DNA of 64,000 bases from Thioalkalivibrio sp. ALE31 (GCF_000377405.1 NZ_KB905020.1:679180-743179), one strand, 5' to 3'. Positions 43,910 to 53,276 are shown, counted from the stretch's first letter. Notes: generated by a model from the letters alone, not told the origin. Made by a program: numbers and translations.

Positions 43910-43920
43910 TACAAAGGGGT

Positions 43921-44742
43921 TCAGCGGCCGCCGAAATGGGGGATCAGGCGGCCCGGCAGCAGATGCACCAGGATGAAGCCGAGCATCGCGGCAACCACGA
44001 TGGTCGGGCCAGTCGGCGTGTCGTACTGGAACGAACCCCACAGCCCGGCCCCCACTGCCAGCATGCCGATGATGCCGGCAAGGATCGCCATCTGCTCGGG
44101 GGTTGTGGCGAAGCGCCTTGCACTGGCGGCCGGGATGATCATCAGCGCGGTGATCAGCAACACCCCGACGACCTGCATCGCCGCCGCGATCACCAGCGCG
44201 ATCAGCAGCATCAGGCCCAGCCGTACCAGCAGCACCGGTACCCCCTCCACCTGCGCCAGCTCCTCGTGCACCGTCAGCGCCAGCAGCGGGCGCCACAGGA
44301 CGATCAGCAGCAGCAGGGCCACGGCACCGCCAATGGCGATCGACAGCAGGTCCCCGGTCCCGACCGCGAGGATGTCGCCGAACAGGTAGGCCATCAGGTC
44401 CACCCGCAGCCCCTCGATAAAGGTGATCGCGACGATCCCCAGCGACAGCGCGCTGTGCGCGAGGATCCCGAGCAGCGTGTCCGCAGCCAGTTCCTGGCGG
44501 CGCTGCAGCAGCACCAGCAGGATCGCGATGGCCACGCATACCAGCGTGACCATCAGGTTCAGGTTCAGCCCCAGCAACACCCCGAGGGCCACGCCGAGCA
44601 GGGCCGAATGCGACACGGTATCGCCAAAATAGGCCATGCGCCGCCAGACCACGAAGGCCCCCAGCGGCCCGGCCACAGCCGCTACCATCAGGCCCGCCAG
44701 CAGCGCGCGCACCAGGAAGTCGTCGAGCAGCCCTTCCATCAT
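43921..44742 (-). CDS. znuB: Zinc ABC transporter membrane subunit ZnuB
   Basis: A 273-residue permease of the ABC-3 family with eight or so helices. Seen: FLVRALLAGLMVAAVAGPLGAFVVWRRMAYFGDTVSHSALLG and ALMIIPAASARRFATTPEQMAILA, the conserved blocks of ZnuB/MntB-type permeases. It forms the zinc channel with ZnuC ATPase and ZnuA receptor. The start overlaps the znuC stop by ATGA. Manganese specificity is an alternative for the family, but the divergent ZnuA with a His-rich loop favours zinc. Confidence 0.93.
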   Translation of the reverse strand: MMEGLLDDFLVRALLAGLMVAAVAGPLGAFVVWRRMAYFGDTVSHSALLGVALGVLLGLNLNLMVTLVCVAIAILLVLLQRRQELAADTLLGILAHSALSLGIVAITFIEGLRVDLMAYLFGDILAVGTGDLLSIAIGGAVALLLLIVLWRPLLALTVHEELAQVEGVPVLLVRLGLMLLIALVIAAAMQVVGVLLITALMIIPAASARRFATTPEQMAILAGIIGMLAVGAGLWGSFQYDTPTGPTIVVAAMLGFILVHLLPGRLIPHFGGR

Positions 44743-45575
44743 CGGGACCCGCCTCCGCCGGGGCCTGACGGCCGACCATGGGCACAGCCGGCGTGATGCT
44801 CATGCACCTCCCCGGCCACGTCATGCACGTGGTCGTGATCGTGCCGGTAGACCCCGATGCCCTGCATGTCCGACTCCGGGAACAGGCGCTGGTATTCCGG
44901 GTGCCGCGATACTTCTTCCGGCCGCCCGGTACAGCACACATGCTGGTTCAGGCAGATCACCGCATCCGCCCCCGCCATCACCAGGTGCAGGTCGTGCGAG
45001 ACCATCAGCACCCCGCAACCCGTCTCGTGGCGGATATCGTCGATCAGCTTGAACACCTCGCCCTGGCCGGCGATATCCACCCCCTGAGCCGGTTCGTCCA
45101 GCACGAGCAGGTTCGGTCGATTGAGCAGCGCGCGGGCGAGCAGTACCCGCTGCATCTCTCCCCCGGAGAGCGACTGCACGGGCTTGTGCAGCAGGTGCGG
45201 CACCCCCACCCGTTCGAGCCGTTCCCGCAGCACCGCCTCCGGGGCCCGCTGGCGCAATGTCAGAAAGCGCTGCACCGACAGCGGCAACACCGGCTCGATC
45301 TGCAGGCGCTGGGGCATGTAGCCGATGCGCAGGCCGCGTCGGCGCTGCACCCGACCCCGCCCCGGTTTCCACAGCCCCAGCAGGACGCGCAGCAGAGAGG
45401 TCTTGCCAGCTCCGTTGGGGCCGATCACCACCGTCACCTCGGCCGGTCGCACCTGGACGGAGACCTGATCCAGGATCACCCGACCCGCACGCTCCAGCGA
45501 TACGTCACGGGCCGCCAGCAAGGGCGATGCGTCGATTTCCGCTGCAGCGGGCTGGGAAGGGCTTTTTCGGATCAT
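44739..45575 (-). CDS. znuC: Zinc ABC transporter ATP-binding subunit ZnuC
   Basis: A 278-residue ATPase. Walker A IGPNGAGKTS (52-60), signature LSGGEMQRVLLARAL, Walker B LLVLDEPAQGVD, switch His in VSHDLHLVMAG. The C-terminal tail is His-rich (YRHDHDHVHDVAGEVHEHHAGCAH), a possible zinc store or sensor. The ATG at 45575 lies only four bases from the Zur-like palindrome, so the mRNA leader may be very short, or the real start may be an internal codon; MIRKSPSQPAAAEID before the domain is not conserved. Confidence 0.93.
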   Translation of the reverse strand: MIRKSPSQPAAAEIDASPLLAARDVSLERAGRVILDQVSVQVRPAEVTVVIGPNGAGKTSLLRVLLGLWKPGRGRVQRRRGLRIGYMPQRLQIEPVLPLSVQRFLTLRQRAPEAVLRERLERVGVPHLLHKPVQSLSGGEMQRVLLARALLNRPNLLVLDEPAQGVDIAGQGEVFKLIDDIRHETGCGVLMVSHDLHLVMAGADAVICLNQHVCCTGRPEEVSRHPEYQRLFPESDMQGIGVYRHDHDHVHDVAGEVHEHHAGCAHGRPSGPGGGGSR

Positions 45576-45578
45576 GTT

Positions 45579-45591
45579 GGTATAGTATAAC
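45579..45591. promoter_or_regulatory. Zur-like operator between znuCB and znuA
   Basis: GGTATAGTATAAC matches the core GTTATANTATAAC of gammaproteobacterial Zur boxes at all but one position. It lies in the 44 bp between the divergent znuC and znuA starts, so one repressor dimer could control both when zinc is plentiful. No zur gene is in the window. Confidence 0.75.
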
Positions 45592-45619
45592 GTTGATAGC
45601 CCCGATGGAGAATCCGCCC

Positions 45620-46795
45620 ATGCGTTCCGCCTTTCGCCGTCCGATCTTCCCCGCCCTGCTGCTGGCCCTGGCGTTGCTGCCGGGGCTGACCGTTCCCGCT
45701 CAGGCGGACGCGCCGCGCATCGTCACTTCGATTCTACCCATCCACAGTCTGGTTACCGCACTGGCCGGCGATACCCACGAGGTCGAACTGCTCGTCCCGG
45801 CCAGCGCATCGCCCCACGGCTACGCGATGCGGCCTTCCGAGGCGCGCCGCCTGCAACAGGCCGACGTGGTCATCTGGGTCGGCCCGGAGCTGGAAGGCTT
45901 CCTCGAGCGGCCGCTGCGCGGGATCTCCGACCGCGCTACCGTGATCAGCCTGATGCACGACCTCGACCTGGACCTGCTGGAAGGCCGTAGCGGCGGCGTA
46001 TGGGAAGGTCATCACGACCATGGCGACCACGGACATGACGCGCGCGGCGATCACCACGAAGCGCTCGACAGGCATGAACACGACCACGCTGACCACGAAC
46101 ACGGGGACCACGAACACGGGGACCACGAGCACGGGGACCACGGACACACCCATGACGAGCATGCCCCCGATGCACACGGGTCGGACGACCACGGGCACGG
46201 GCACGGGCACGGGCACGGGCACGGCGAGCATGACCACGACCACGGGCACGGGCACGGGCACGCGCACGGCGGTGTCGACAGCCACCTGTGGCTGTCGCCG
46301 GCTGTGGCGACGGCCGTCGTCGAACAACTGGCCGACCGCCTCGCGGAACACGACCCGGACCAGGCCGCCACCATCCGCGACAACCGGGATCGCTCGCTCC
46401 AGCGCATCAAAGACCTGGATGCCGGGATCGCCGAACAACTGGCGCCGGTGCGCGACCAGCGCTTCATGGTGTTCCACGACGCCTACCAGTACTTCGAGCG
46501 GCACTACGGCCTGAACGCGGCCGGCTCCATCAGCGTCGACCCGTCGCGCATGCCCGGGGCGCGCCGACTGTCCGAACTGCGCACGCGCCTGGCCGAGGGC
46601 GATGTCACCTGCCTGTTCACTGAACCCCAGTTCCGCCCGGCCCTCGCCGAGACCGTGGTCGAGGGTACGGACACCCACCTCGGCATGCTCGACCCCATCG
46701 GGGCGGAACTGGAGCCGGGCCCGGATGCCTGGTTCGACCTGATGCAGGGCCTGGCCGACGGCTTCACCGACTGCATGGCGGCGGACGCTCGCTGA
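45620..46795 (+). CDS. znuA: Zinc ABC transporter substrate-binding protein ZnuA with long His-rich loop
   Basis: A 391-residue periplasmic receptor. The signal peptide MRSAFRRPIFPALLLALAL...AQA is followed by APRIVTSILPIHSLVTALAGD. The zinc ligands are His in SPHGYAMRPSEA, the HLWLSP His and HDAYQYFERHYGL. A His/Asp/Gly-rich loop (~residues 130-215) is far longer than usual and built of tandem DNA repeats (DHEHG and GHGHG units). The start at 45620 has GGAG nine bases before it; an ATG at 45605 overlaps that site and is less likely. Divergent from znuCB across a Zur-like site. Confidence 0.94.
   Translation: MRSAFRRPIFPALLLALALLPGLTVPAQADAPRIVTSILPIHSLVTALAGDTHEVELLVPASASPHGYAMRPSEARRLQQADVVIWVGPELEGFLERPLRGISDRATVISLMHDLDLDLLEGRSGGVWEGHHDHGDHGHDARGDHHEALDRHEHDHADHEHGDHEHGDHEHGDHGHTHDEHAPDAHGSDDHGHGHGHGHGHGEHDHDHGHGHGHAHGGVDSHLWLSPAVATAVVEQLADRLAEHDPDQAATIRDNRDRSLQRIKDLDAGIAEQLAPVRDQRFMVFHDAYQYFERHYGLNAAGSISVDPSRMPGARRLSELRTRLAEGDVTCLFTEPQFRPALAETVVEGTDTHLGMLDPIGAELEPGPDAWFDLMQGLADGFTDCMAADAR
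46023..46275. repeat. In-frame minisatellite coding for the ZnuA His-rich loop
   Basis: Within znuA, a 15-bp unit (GACCACGAACACGGG and close variants) repeats about four times near 46090-46150, and a 6-bp unit (GGGCAC) repeats about five times near 46194-46228 and again near 46245-46262. Units are multiples of three, so length changes stay in frame and would alter the number of metal-binding His residues. Confidence 0.8.
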
Positions 46796-46815
46796 TCGCC
46801 ACACGCCCCGCGTCC

Positions 46816-46916
46816 GCCATCCCGGGCACCGCGCAGCGGTGACCCCGGAGCCTCGCGCCTCGTAGTACCTCCTGCGCCAGAGATCCCGGCTCTACACTTC
46901 GCTACGGCCGGGATGA
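46816..46916. repeat. Palindromic CATCCCGG/CCGGGATG repeat, copy 2
   Basis: After znuA, GCCATCCCGG and GGCCGGGATGAG are inverted ends, with GCGCAGCGGTGACCCCGG and GAGATCCCGGCTC between. It is related to the block at 34724-34841. It sits between convergent znuA and dgkA. Confidence 0.6.
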
Positions 46917-46946
46917 GCCAGGCCAGCGGCGCGGATGCCCCGACGA

Positions 46947-47306
46947 TCAGAGCAGGACCAGGCCCCAGACCAGTGCCGCCAGCAGGAAGCTGACCAGCAC
47001 GGCGGCCGAAGCAATATCCTTGGCCCGCGCCGACAACGGGTGATGCCCGTCGCCGAAGCGGTCGATCGCCGCCTCCACCGCCGAGTTCAGCAGTTCCACC
47101 ACCAGGATCAGCAGCACGCTGCCCGCCAGCAATGCGCGTTCGACGCCATCCTGCCCCAGCACCATCGCCAGGGGCAGGAGCACGACCGCCAGCGCCAGCT
47201 CCTGGCGAAAGGCGGCCTCGTGACGGAATGCCTCGCGCAGCCCGCGCCAGGAATACCCGAAGGCGTGCCACACCCGACTCAAGCCGCGACGCCCGCTATG
47301 CGCCAT
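46947..47306 (-). CDS. dgkA: Diacylglycerol kinase
   Basis: A 119-residue DgkA trimer-forming membrane kinase. The amphipathic N-terminus (RVWHAFGYSWRGLREAFRHEAAFRQELAL) with the catalytic Glu is followed by three helices, including VLLILVVELLNSAVEAAIDRFGD (signature E-x-x-N-T/S-A-x-E). It rephosphorylates diacylglycerol at the inner membrane. The start MAHSGRRGL lies within the last codons of the upstream cyclase gene, 11 bp overlap, so both share a transcript. Usual length 120-125. Confidence 0.94.
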   Translation of the reverse strand: MAHSGRRGLSRVWHAFGYSWRGLREAFRHEAAFRQELALAVVLLPLAMVLGQDGVERALLAGSVLLILVVELLNSAVEAAIDRFGDGHHPLSARAKDIASAAVLVSFLLAALVWGLVLL

Positions 47307-50300
47307 CGGGTTCGTCCCCGGTCCGGACGACCGAACCTGCCGGCGGGTCCGCGATCGCCACCCGGTTGCGACCCTCGCGCTTTGCCCGGTAAAGCGCCTC
47401 GTCGACCCGGCGCAACAGGTCACTGCGCGGTTCGCCAAAGGTGAAGGCCGCCACCCCGAGGCTGATGGTCACGCGGCCCACCTCGGGGAAGGCATATTCG
47501 GCCACGCGTGCGCGGATCGATTCGGCGACCCGTGCACCCGCCTCCGCGTCGTCCCCCGGCAGCAGGACCATGAATTCCTCGCCGCCCCAGCGCCCCAGCA
47601 CATCCGAAGCGCGCAGGCGCTCGCCCGCCACCCGGGTGACGTCCTGCAACACGACATCCCCGGTGGCATGGCCATAGGTATCGTTGACGGCCTTGAAATG
47701 ATCAAGATCGAACATCACTAGGGAAAAGGCCTGTCCATAGCGTTCGGCACGCCGGAGTTCGCGGTCCAGCAGGCTTTCGAAGTACCGCCGGTTGGCGACA
47801 CCGGTCAGACGGTCGTAAAACGCCTGACGCTCCAATTCAGCCTGATTGCGCTCCAGCTCCATCTGCGTGGTCTTGAGTTCGGTGATATCGACGGCGGTGC
47901 CCGCGACTCGGGTAACGTGACCCTCCGGATCCGTCACCGGATAGCGGTGGACGCGCACCCAGCGTTGCTCCCCATCCGGCCGCCGGATCCGGAAAGTCTC
48001 GTCGGTCCGGGCATTCCACAGTGGCTGCGCCAGAAAAACGGATTCCACCCGTACCCGGTCCTCCGGGTGTACCGCCTCCAGCATCGCCGCCGGATCGCGC
48101 AACAGATGTTCACGACTGTAGCCCCAGACCCGCTCGTAGGCCGGGTTCACGTACAGGATGGAGTCCGCGTCCTGGAGCCAGAAGACCTCGTTGACCGAGC
48201 CGGCCAGCTGGCGGAATCGCTGCTCACTCTCGCGCAGGGCCTCTTCGACCGCCTTGCGCTGCGAGATGTCGCGCAGGATGGTGGAGATCTGTCGCACATC
48301 CCCGTGGCCATCGCGGCGTACGACAATCACCTGCGACACTGGCACCTCCCGACCCTGGGCGTCGAGTATCGCGGTCTCCCCTTCCCAGACCCCGTCCCGC
48401 ATCGCGACGGGTGCGGCCTCCTGGAGGATCTGGTCGGCCGCCCAGGGCGGGTGGAACCGCCGAATCGCGGTCTCCAGAGAGCCCGTTTCGGCCGGCAGAT
48501 CGCGGCTGTTCCAGCCGCCTTCGGGATCCCAGGGCTCCCCGGAGGACAGGGGCAGGCCGAACAGACGCCGCCCGGCACCATTCAGGAACAGCATGTTGCC
48601 GGCCGGGCCGTGCATCGCGACCACGTCCGGAGTGGACTCCAGGATGCCGACCAGCCGGCGCAGGTTCTCCTCCAACGCGTGGCGTTCCGTCACGTCCTGC
48701 ACGGTCCCCATCATGCGACAGGGTTTGCCCCCTGCATCGTGTTGCGTCGATCCGCGTGCATGGACTACGCGCTCGCGCCCGTCGGGGCGCACGATCCGGA
48801 AATGGATGTCGTACTCACCACTCTCCAGCGAGGCCTCGACCGTCGCGGCCACGCGATCGCGGTCGTCCGGGTGCACGGCCTGCAGGAATCCCGCGTAGTT
48901 CGCCTCCTGATCTTCCTTGCGCAGACTGAAGAGACGGTAGACCTCGTCCGACCAGTGTGTGCGATCGGCCGCGATGTCCCAGACCCAGCTCCCCATGTGC
49001 GCGATGCGCTGTGCCGCGGCAAGCTCCTCGCCCCGCGCGCGCAGGGCGTCCTCCATAGCTACCTGCTCGGAGATGTCGATCATCACCCCGTGCCAGACGA
49101 TGCTGCCATCCGGGCGCGGTGCCTCCGGGGTCGCGCGACCCTCGACCCAGAGCGTCCCGCGCAGTGGATGACGTACGCGATAACGGACCTGCCAGGGGCC
49201 CATGGTGCGCGCCGACTCCTCGATGCTCGCCTGGATACGCGGAAGGTCGTCTGGATCGACCCGGGCAAAGGCGGCATCCGCGTCCTCCTGGATGAGATCG
49301 GGAGAAACCCCGTACACCCGCTGCGCACCCTCGCTGACAAACGGGAATTCATGACGACCGTCCGGATACAGCCGGTACTGGTAGATCGCACCCGGCAGAT
49401 GACCGGTCGCCTTCAGCAGGTGGGCCTCGCGCTCGCGCCGGGCCGTCTGGTCCTGGAACGAGACCACGGCGCCGTCCACCCGACCGGACACGTCGAATGT
49501 GGGTGCGGCAAACACACTGACCGGGAACAGGCTCCCGTCGGTGCGCACGAAGTGATCATCCCAGGCCTCCAGTGGCCTGCCCGTCTCGAGGACGCGGTAG
49601 ATGGGACAGGCCTCTGGCGGGTAGGGCGTCCCATCTGCCAGCACGTGATGGTTGGTCGAATGCGATTCCTGCCCCAGGGCATCCAGCTCCCGTTCGAAAC
49701 CCAGCAGACGGCAGGCCGCCGGATTCAGGAAGGTGTAACGGCCATAGCGATCCAGCCCGAATACGCCTTCGGCAAGGCTTGCCAGCAGGCGCGTCTGGAA
49801 CGCCTCGGCCGCGCGCAGCTCGGTGATGTCCTCGATCACCCCGTCGAACACACACTGACCGTCCGCATCCTCGGTCCGGTAGGCGCTAATTCGGGCGCGG
49901 AAGGGGCGCCCCCGCAGCGTCTTCAGATCCACCTCGCGTCCGACCACCCGCCCGTACGCCGCCAGATCGCGACTGAGCGCCGTCCGCTCGGCAGGGTCCC
50001 GGTAGAGCTCGCGGACCGGCGTCGATCGCAGCTCGGTCTCGGTCGCGGCCTCGAACAGCTCCACCATCGCCGGGTTGAGCCGCACGAAGCGGCCCTCCGG
50101 CCCCGGTGTATTGCGGTAGACGCCCACCGGCAGCCGGCCGAACGCCACCCCGTAGAACTCCAGCTCGCGTTCGTAGCGGCGGGTCTCCGAGACATCGTGG
50201 ATGATCGAGTAGAGGTAGCGCCGGCCGTCCAGCACCACCGGACCCGAATACACCTCGACATCGCGCACGTCGCCACCGCAGACGCGGTGCCGGAAGCGGA

Positions 50301-50907
50301 AGAACCGGCGCTCCTCGCGCGCCGCCCGGGCCATCTCGGCGCGTACCTCGGCCGCCGACAGCGTATTGATCTCGTGGATATGCATCGCCTTGAGCCGCGC
50401 GACCGAATAGCCATAAAAGGCCTCCGCGGCGGGGTTGGCATCCACGATGGCACCGTCCTCGGGATCGATCAGCAGCTTCGGCGCGGTATTGGCGGTAAAG
50501 GTCTGCTCGTAGACCCGGGCCGCGGAGTCGCCCGGCTCCCGGCGCTGCACCGTGGCCAGCCACCCGTCCGGATCGGGCGCCAGCACGACCGTGCAGGCCA
50601 TCGGCGCTACACCTCGATCACCCGGGGCCGCAAGCTCCAGGTCCAGGGTGACTTCGCCCGCTCCGGCGCGGGCCAGCGCATCGCGCAGGGCCTTGCGCGC
50701 GTCCTCGGGGACACACTCGGCCAGCGACTGTCCCTCGAGATCCTCCGGGGCACAGCCCAGCCAGTCCGCCAGGCGCGCGTTGGCGGCCCGCACGCGACCG
50801 TTCGCGTCCAGATACAGCAACCCCACGGCCGCGCGATCGAACAGACCGTCACGCCCGGATTCTGCCGGCGCGTCCCCCGCTCCGGCTCGGCGTCCATGGT
50901 CGTTCAA
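47296..50907 (-). CDS. Multi-PAS diguanylate cyclase (8 PAS-type domains, GGDEF), TTG start
   Basis: A ~1203-residue soluble protein. About eight PAS-type modules can be seen, starting near LFDRAAVGLLYLD, YEQTFTANTAPKLL, FYGVAFGRLPVGVY, LASLAEGVFGLD, GHLPGAIYQYRLY, AQRIAHMGSWVWD, GILESTPDVVAMHG and LAGSVNEVFWLQD. They are followed by a GGDEF domain with active GGEEF and the inhibitory RxxD site (RASD) five residues upstream. No EAL, no membrane helix. No ATG lies near the module start; a TTG at 50907 overlaps the upstream TGA (TTGA), so it is the best start. The neighbouring cyclase is a paralogue, so this is a tandem pair. Confidence 0.85.
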   Translation of the reverse strand: MNDHGRRAGAGDAPAESGRDGLFDRAAVGLLYLDANGRVRAANARLADWLGCAPEDLEGQSLAECVPEDARKALRDALARAGAGEVTLDLELAAPGDRGVAPMACTVVLAPDPDGWLATVQRREPGDSAARVYEQTFTANTAPKLLIDPEDGAIVDANPAAEAFYGYSVARLKAMHIHEINTLSAAEVRAEMARAAREERRFFRFRHRVCGGDVRDVEVYSGPVVLDGRRYLYSIIHDVSETRRYERELEFYGVAFGRLPVGVYRNTPGPEGRFVRLNPAMVELFEAATETELRSTPVRELYRDPAERTALSRDLAAYGRVVGREVDLKTLRGRPFRARISAYRTEDADGQCVFDGVIEDITELRAAEAFQTRLLASLAEGVFGLDRYGRYTFLNPAACRLLGFERELDALGQESHSTNHHVLADGTPYPPEACPIYRVLETGRPLEAWDDHFVRTDGSLFPVSVFAAPTFDVSGRVDGAVVSFQDQTARREREAHLLKATGHLPGAIYQYRLYPDGRHEFPFVSEGAQRVYGVSPDLIQEDADAAFARVDPDDLPRIQASIEESARTMGPWQVRYRVRHPLRGTLWVEGRATPEAPRPDGSIVWHGVMIDISEQVAMEDALRARGEELAAAQRIAHMGSWVWDIAADRTHWSDEVYRLFSLRKEDQEANYAGFLQAVHPDDRDRVAATVEASLESGEYDIHFRIVRPDGRERVVHARGSTQHDAGGKPCRMMGTVQDVTERHALEENLRRLVGILESTPDVVAMHGPAGNMLFLNGAGRRLFGLPLSSGEPWDPEGGWNSRDLPAETGSLETAIRRFHPPWAADQILQEAAPVAMRDGVWEGETAILDAQGREVPVSQVIVVRRDGHGDVRQISTILRDISQRKAVEEALRESEQRFRQLAGSVNEVFWLQDADSILYVNPAYERVWGYSREHLLRDPAAMLEAVHPEDRVRVESVFLAQPLWNARTDETFRIRRPDGEQRWVRVHRYPVTDPEGHVTRVAGTAVDITELKTTQMELERNQAELERQAFYDRLTGVANRRYFESLLDRELRRAERYGQAFSLVMFDLDHFKAVNDTYGHATGDVVLQDVTRVAGERLRASDVLGRWGGEEFMVLLPGDDAEAGARVAESIRARVAEYAFPEVGRVTISLGVAAFTFGEPRSDLLRRVDEALYRAKREGRNRVAIADPPAGSVVRTGDEPDGA

Positions 50908-53276
50908 TCGCGTCGCACCACCTGATTCCGCCCGGAGTGCTTGGCCCGGTACATCGCGTCGTCCGCGCGCTTGATCCAGTCCTTGATCGCCTCGCCCGGG
51001 CGACATTGGGCCACCCCCAGACTGATGGTCACCGACCCCACATGGGGCAACTCCAGCGCGGCCACCTGGCGCCGCAGGTCCTCCGCCAGGCGACAGGCCG
51101 CCTCGGCCTTCGTGCTCGGGAGCAGGACCATGAACTCCTCCCCGCCCCAGCGACCCAGCACATCGGCCTGGCGCAGCCGATCGCTCGTGGTGGCGACCAC
51201 GCGCCGGAGCACCTCGTCCCCGACATCATGGCCATGGGTGTCGTTGATCCGCTTGAAATGGTCCAGGTCCAGCATCACCAGCGAGCAGGGATCTGCATAG
51301 CGATCGGCGCGCCGGGCCTCCTGTTCCAGCAGGGCCTCGAAGTGGCCGCGATTGGCCGCATCGGTCAGCGGATCGTAGAAGGCCTGGTGTTCCAGCGCCG
51401 CCTCCAGCTCCTTCTGCCGCGAGATATCGTGAAACATGGCGACGTAGTACTCGATCGCCCCGTTGGCATCCCGGATCGCGGTCACGATCTCGTGCAGCGG
51501 GAAGACGCGGCCGTCCTTGCGCCGGTTCCATACCTCGCCCGACCAGTGCCCCTGCTCGCGCACGGCCCGAAACATCTCCTCGTAGAAGCTGCGGTCCTGG
51601 CGGCCGGAGTTCATGATCCGGGGGTTCCGGCCCAGCGCATCGGCCTCGGTGAAGCCGGTCAGCTCGGTGAAGGTGGCGTTGACACGCTGGATCGTCCCCT
51701 CGACGTCGGTGATGAAGATCGCCTGACTGCTGTCGAAGGTCGCCGCCAGCAGGCGCTGCTCGCGCTCCAGCTGGTGACGCTCGGTGATGTCCTGCACCGT
51801 CCCGATCATGCGCAAGGCCCGGCCGTCCTCGGCGAATTCGACGTAGCCGCGCTCGTGCACCACGCGTTCCTCGCCGCCGGGGCGCAACACGCGATGGATG
51901 GTATCGAACGTTCCTTCCCCGGCCATCGCCGCATCCACCTCGGCCTGGATACGGTCGCGATCGTCGGGATGGACGGACTGCATGAAGGCCTCGTGCGTCC
52001 CGCCCCACTGGCCGCGACGCAGGCCGAAGATCCGGAAGACCTCGTCGGACCAGCGAATCTCGTTGCGCACGAAGTCCGACACCCAGTTGCCGATGTGGGC
52101 AATCCGCTGGGCCTCGGCCAGTTCGCGCTCGCGCAGATGGAGCGCCTCCTCGGCGTGCACTCGCTCGGAGATATCCAGGATCACGCCGTGCCACAGCACA
52201 CTGCCGTCGTCCAGGGCCTCGGGGCTGGAATGCCCTTCCAGCCAGATCTCGCCACGCTCGGGATGACACACCCGGTAGCGCTGGCGCCAGGGCGCCAGGC
52301 AGCGCATGGACGCCTCGATGCTCGCCCGCACCCGATCCACGTCCTCGGGATGGATCACCTCGAAGACACAGCGGGCGTCGCGCATCACCGCCTCGGGCGT
52401 GACCCCGTAGATATCCACGATCCCCTCGCTGGCATACGGGAACGCCGCATGCCCGTCCGGGAACTGGCGGTACTGATAGATCACCCCTGGCAGGTTCTGC
52501 GCGATCTTCTCGAGGTGACGCTCGGTTTCCACCCGTGCGCCCACGTCCTGGTAGGCGCCGATCAGCTCGATCACCGCCCCCTGGTCGTCCCGGATCGCGG
52601 TGACCTGGTCCTCCAGCCACTGCCAGTGTCCGCCGGGCATGCGCTGGCGATAGTTCAGGCGACAGAAACCGCGGGCGCCTTCCGCCAGCCAGCGCTTGAC
52701 CTGGCTTGCGCAGCGCCGGTAATCCTCGGGGGCGAGATGGGTGACGAGCCAGTCCGGCTCGCGCGTGATCTGCTCCGGGCTCCAGCCGGTCACCGTCTGT
52801 ACGTTGCGGCTGAGCCAGGTCATGGTGCCCAGGTCCGACGGGTCCATGGTATAGATCACCGCCGGGCTGGCCCGCAGCAGGGTCTCGGTGCGCTGCTCGG
52901 CCGCCTTGCGCGTGCCGATGTCGGCGACCACCACGAGCAGGGCCTCGGGGCAGTCCTCCGTGGCGGGGATACGGCTGGTCGTCATCTCCACCCAGCGCAC
53001 ACCGCCCGCGGCATCCAGCAGACGCACCTCGAAGCAGCAGTTGTCACACTCGCCTTCGAGCAGGGCCTGGCGGTGGGCATCGCACCGTTCACGGTCGTCC
53101 GGCAATACGCGCGCCCGCAGGGGTGCATCCGCCAGTTCGGCCGGGTCGCAGGCCAGCAGCGCGCCCAGCCGCGGATTGGCGCGCAGGATGCGCCCCTCGG
53201 TATCCATCTCGGCCAGCCCCACCGGCGCATGTTCGAACAGCGCCGCATAGCCGTGGATGGCACAAATCTCGCTCAT
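50904..53276 (-). CDS. Multi-PAS diguanylate cyclase (5 PAS-type domains, GGDEF)
   Basis: A ~790-residue soluble protein with five PAS-type modules (from LFEHAPVGLAEMD, LLRASPAVIYTMD, NLPGVIYQYRQFPDG, AQRIAHIGNWVSD and TFDSSQAIFITD) and a C-terminal GGDEF with GGEEF and RxxD (RQAD). Cys residues in ECDNCC and DCPE of module 1 may be redox-sensitive or simply structural. Middle modules are close to those of the downstream cyclase (shared NLPG/HLPG-AIYQYR and QRIAH-GxW words), so one arose from the other. The start MSEICAIHG was preferred to an upstream ATG (53330) because AAGGAA precedes it. The promoter is in the 244 bp after the gcvPB terminator. Confidence 0.88.
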   Translation of the reverse strand: MSEICAIHGYAALFEHAPVGLAEMDTEGRILRANPRLGALLACDPAELADAPLRARVLPDDRERCDAHRQALLEGECDNCCFEVRLLDAAGGVRWVEMTTSRIPATEDCPEALLVVVADIGTRKAAEQRTETLLRASPAVIYTMDPSDLGTMTWLSRNVQTVTGWSPEQITREPDWLVTHLAPEDYRRCASQVKRWLAEGARGFCRLNYRQRMPGGHWQWLEDQVTAIRDDQGAVIELIGAYQDVGARVETERHLEKIAQNLPGVIYQYRQFPDGHAAFPYASEGIVDIYGVTPEAVMRDARCVFEVIHPEDVDRVRASIEASMRCLAPWRQRYRVCHPERGEIWLEGHSSPEALDDGSVLWHGVILDISERVHAEEALHLRERELAEAQRIAHIGNWVSDFVRNEIRWSDEVFRIFGLRRGQWGGTHEAFMQSVHPDDRDRIQAEVDAAMAGEGTFDTIHRVLRPGGEERVVHERGYVEFAEDGRALRMIGTVQDITERHQLEREQRLLAATFDSSQAIFITDVEGTIQRVNATFTELTGFTEADALGRNPRIMNSGRQDRSFYEEMFRAVREQGHWSGEVWNRRKDGRVFPLHEIVTAIRDANGAIEYYVAMFHDISRQKELEAALEHQAFYDPLTDAANRGHFEALLEQEARRADRYADPCSLVMLDLDHFKRINDTHGHDVGDEVLRRVVATTSDRLRQADVLGRWGGEEFMVLLPSTKAEAACRLAEDLRRQVAALELPHVGSVTISLGVAQCRPGEAIKDWIKRADDAMYRAKHSGRNQVVRRD

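Noticed and set aside
46023..46275. CRISPR-like array
   Set aside because: Repeats of 6 and 15 bp without spacers, in frame within znuA; a minisatellite, not CRISPR. No cas genes in the window.
47917..50925. 1002-codon frame on the plus strand
   Set aside because: It lies antisense to the clear PAS-GGDEF gene, is rich in Arg/His/Gln typical of a shadow frame in GC-rich DNA, and matches no domain.
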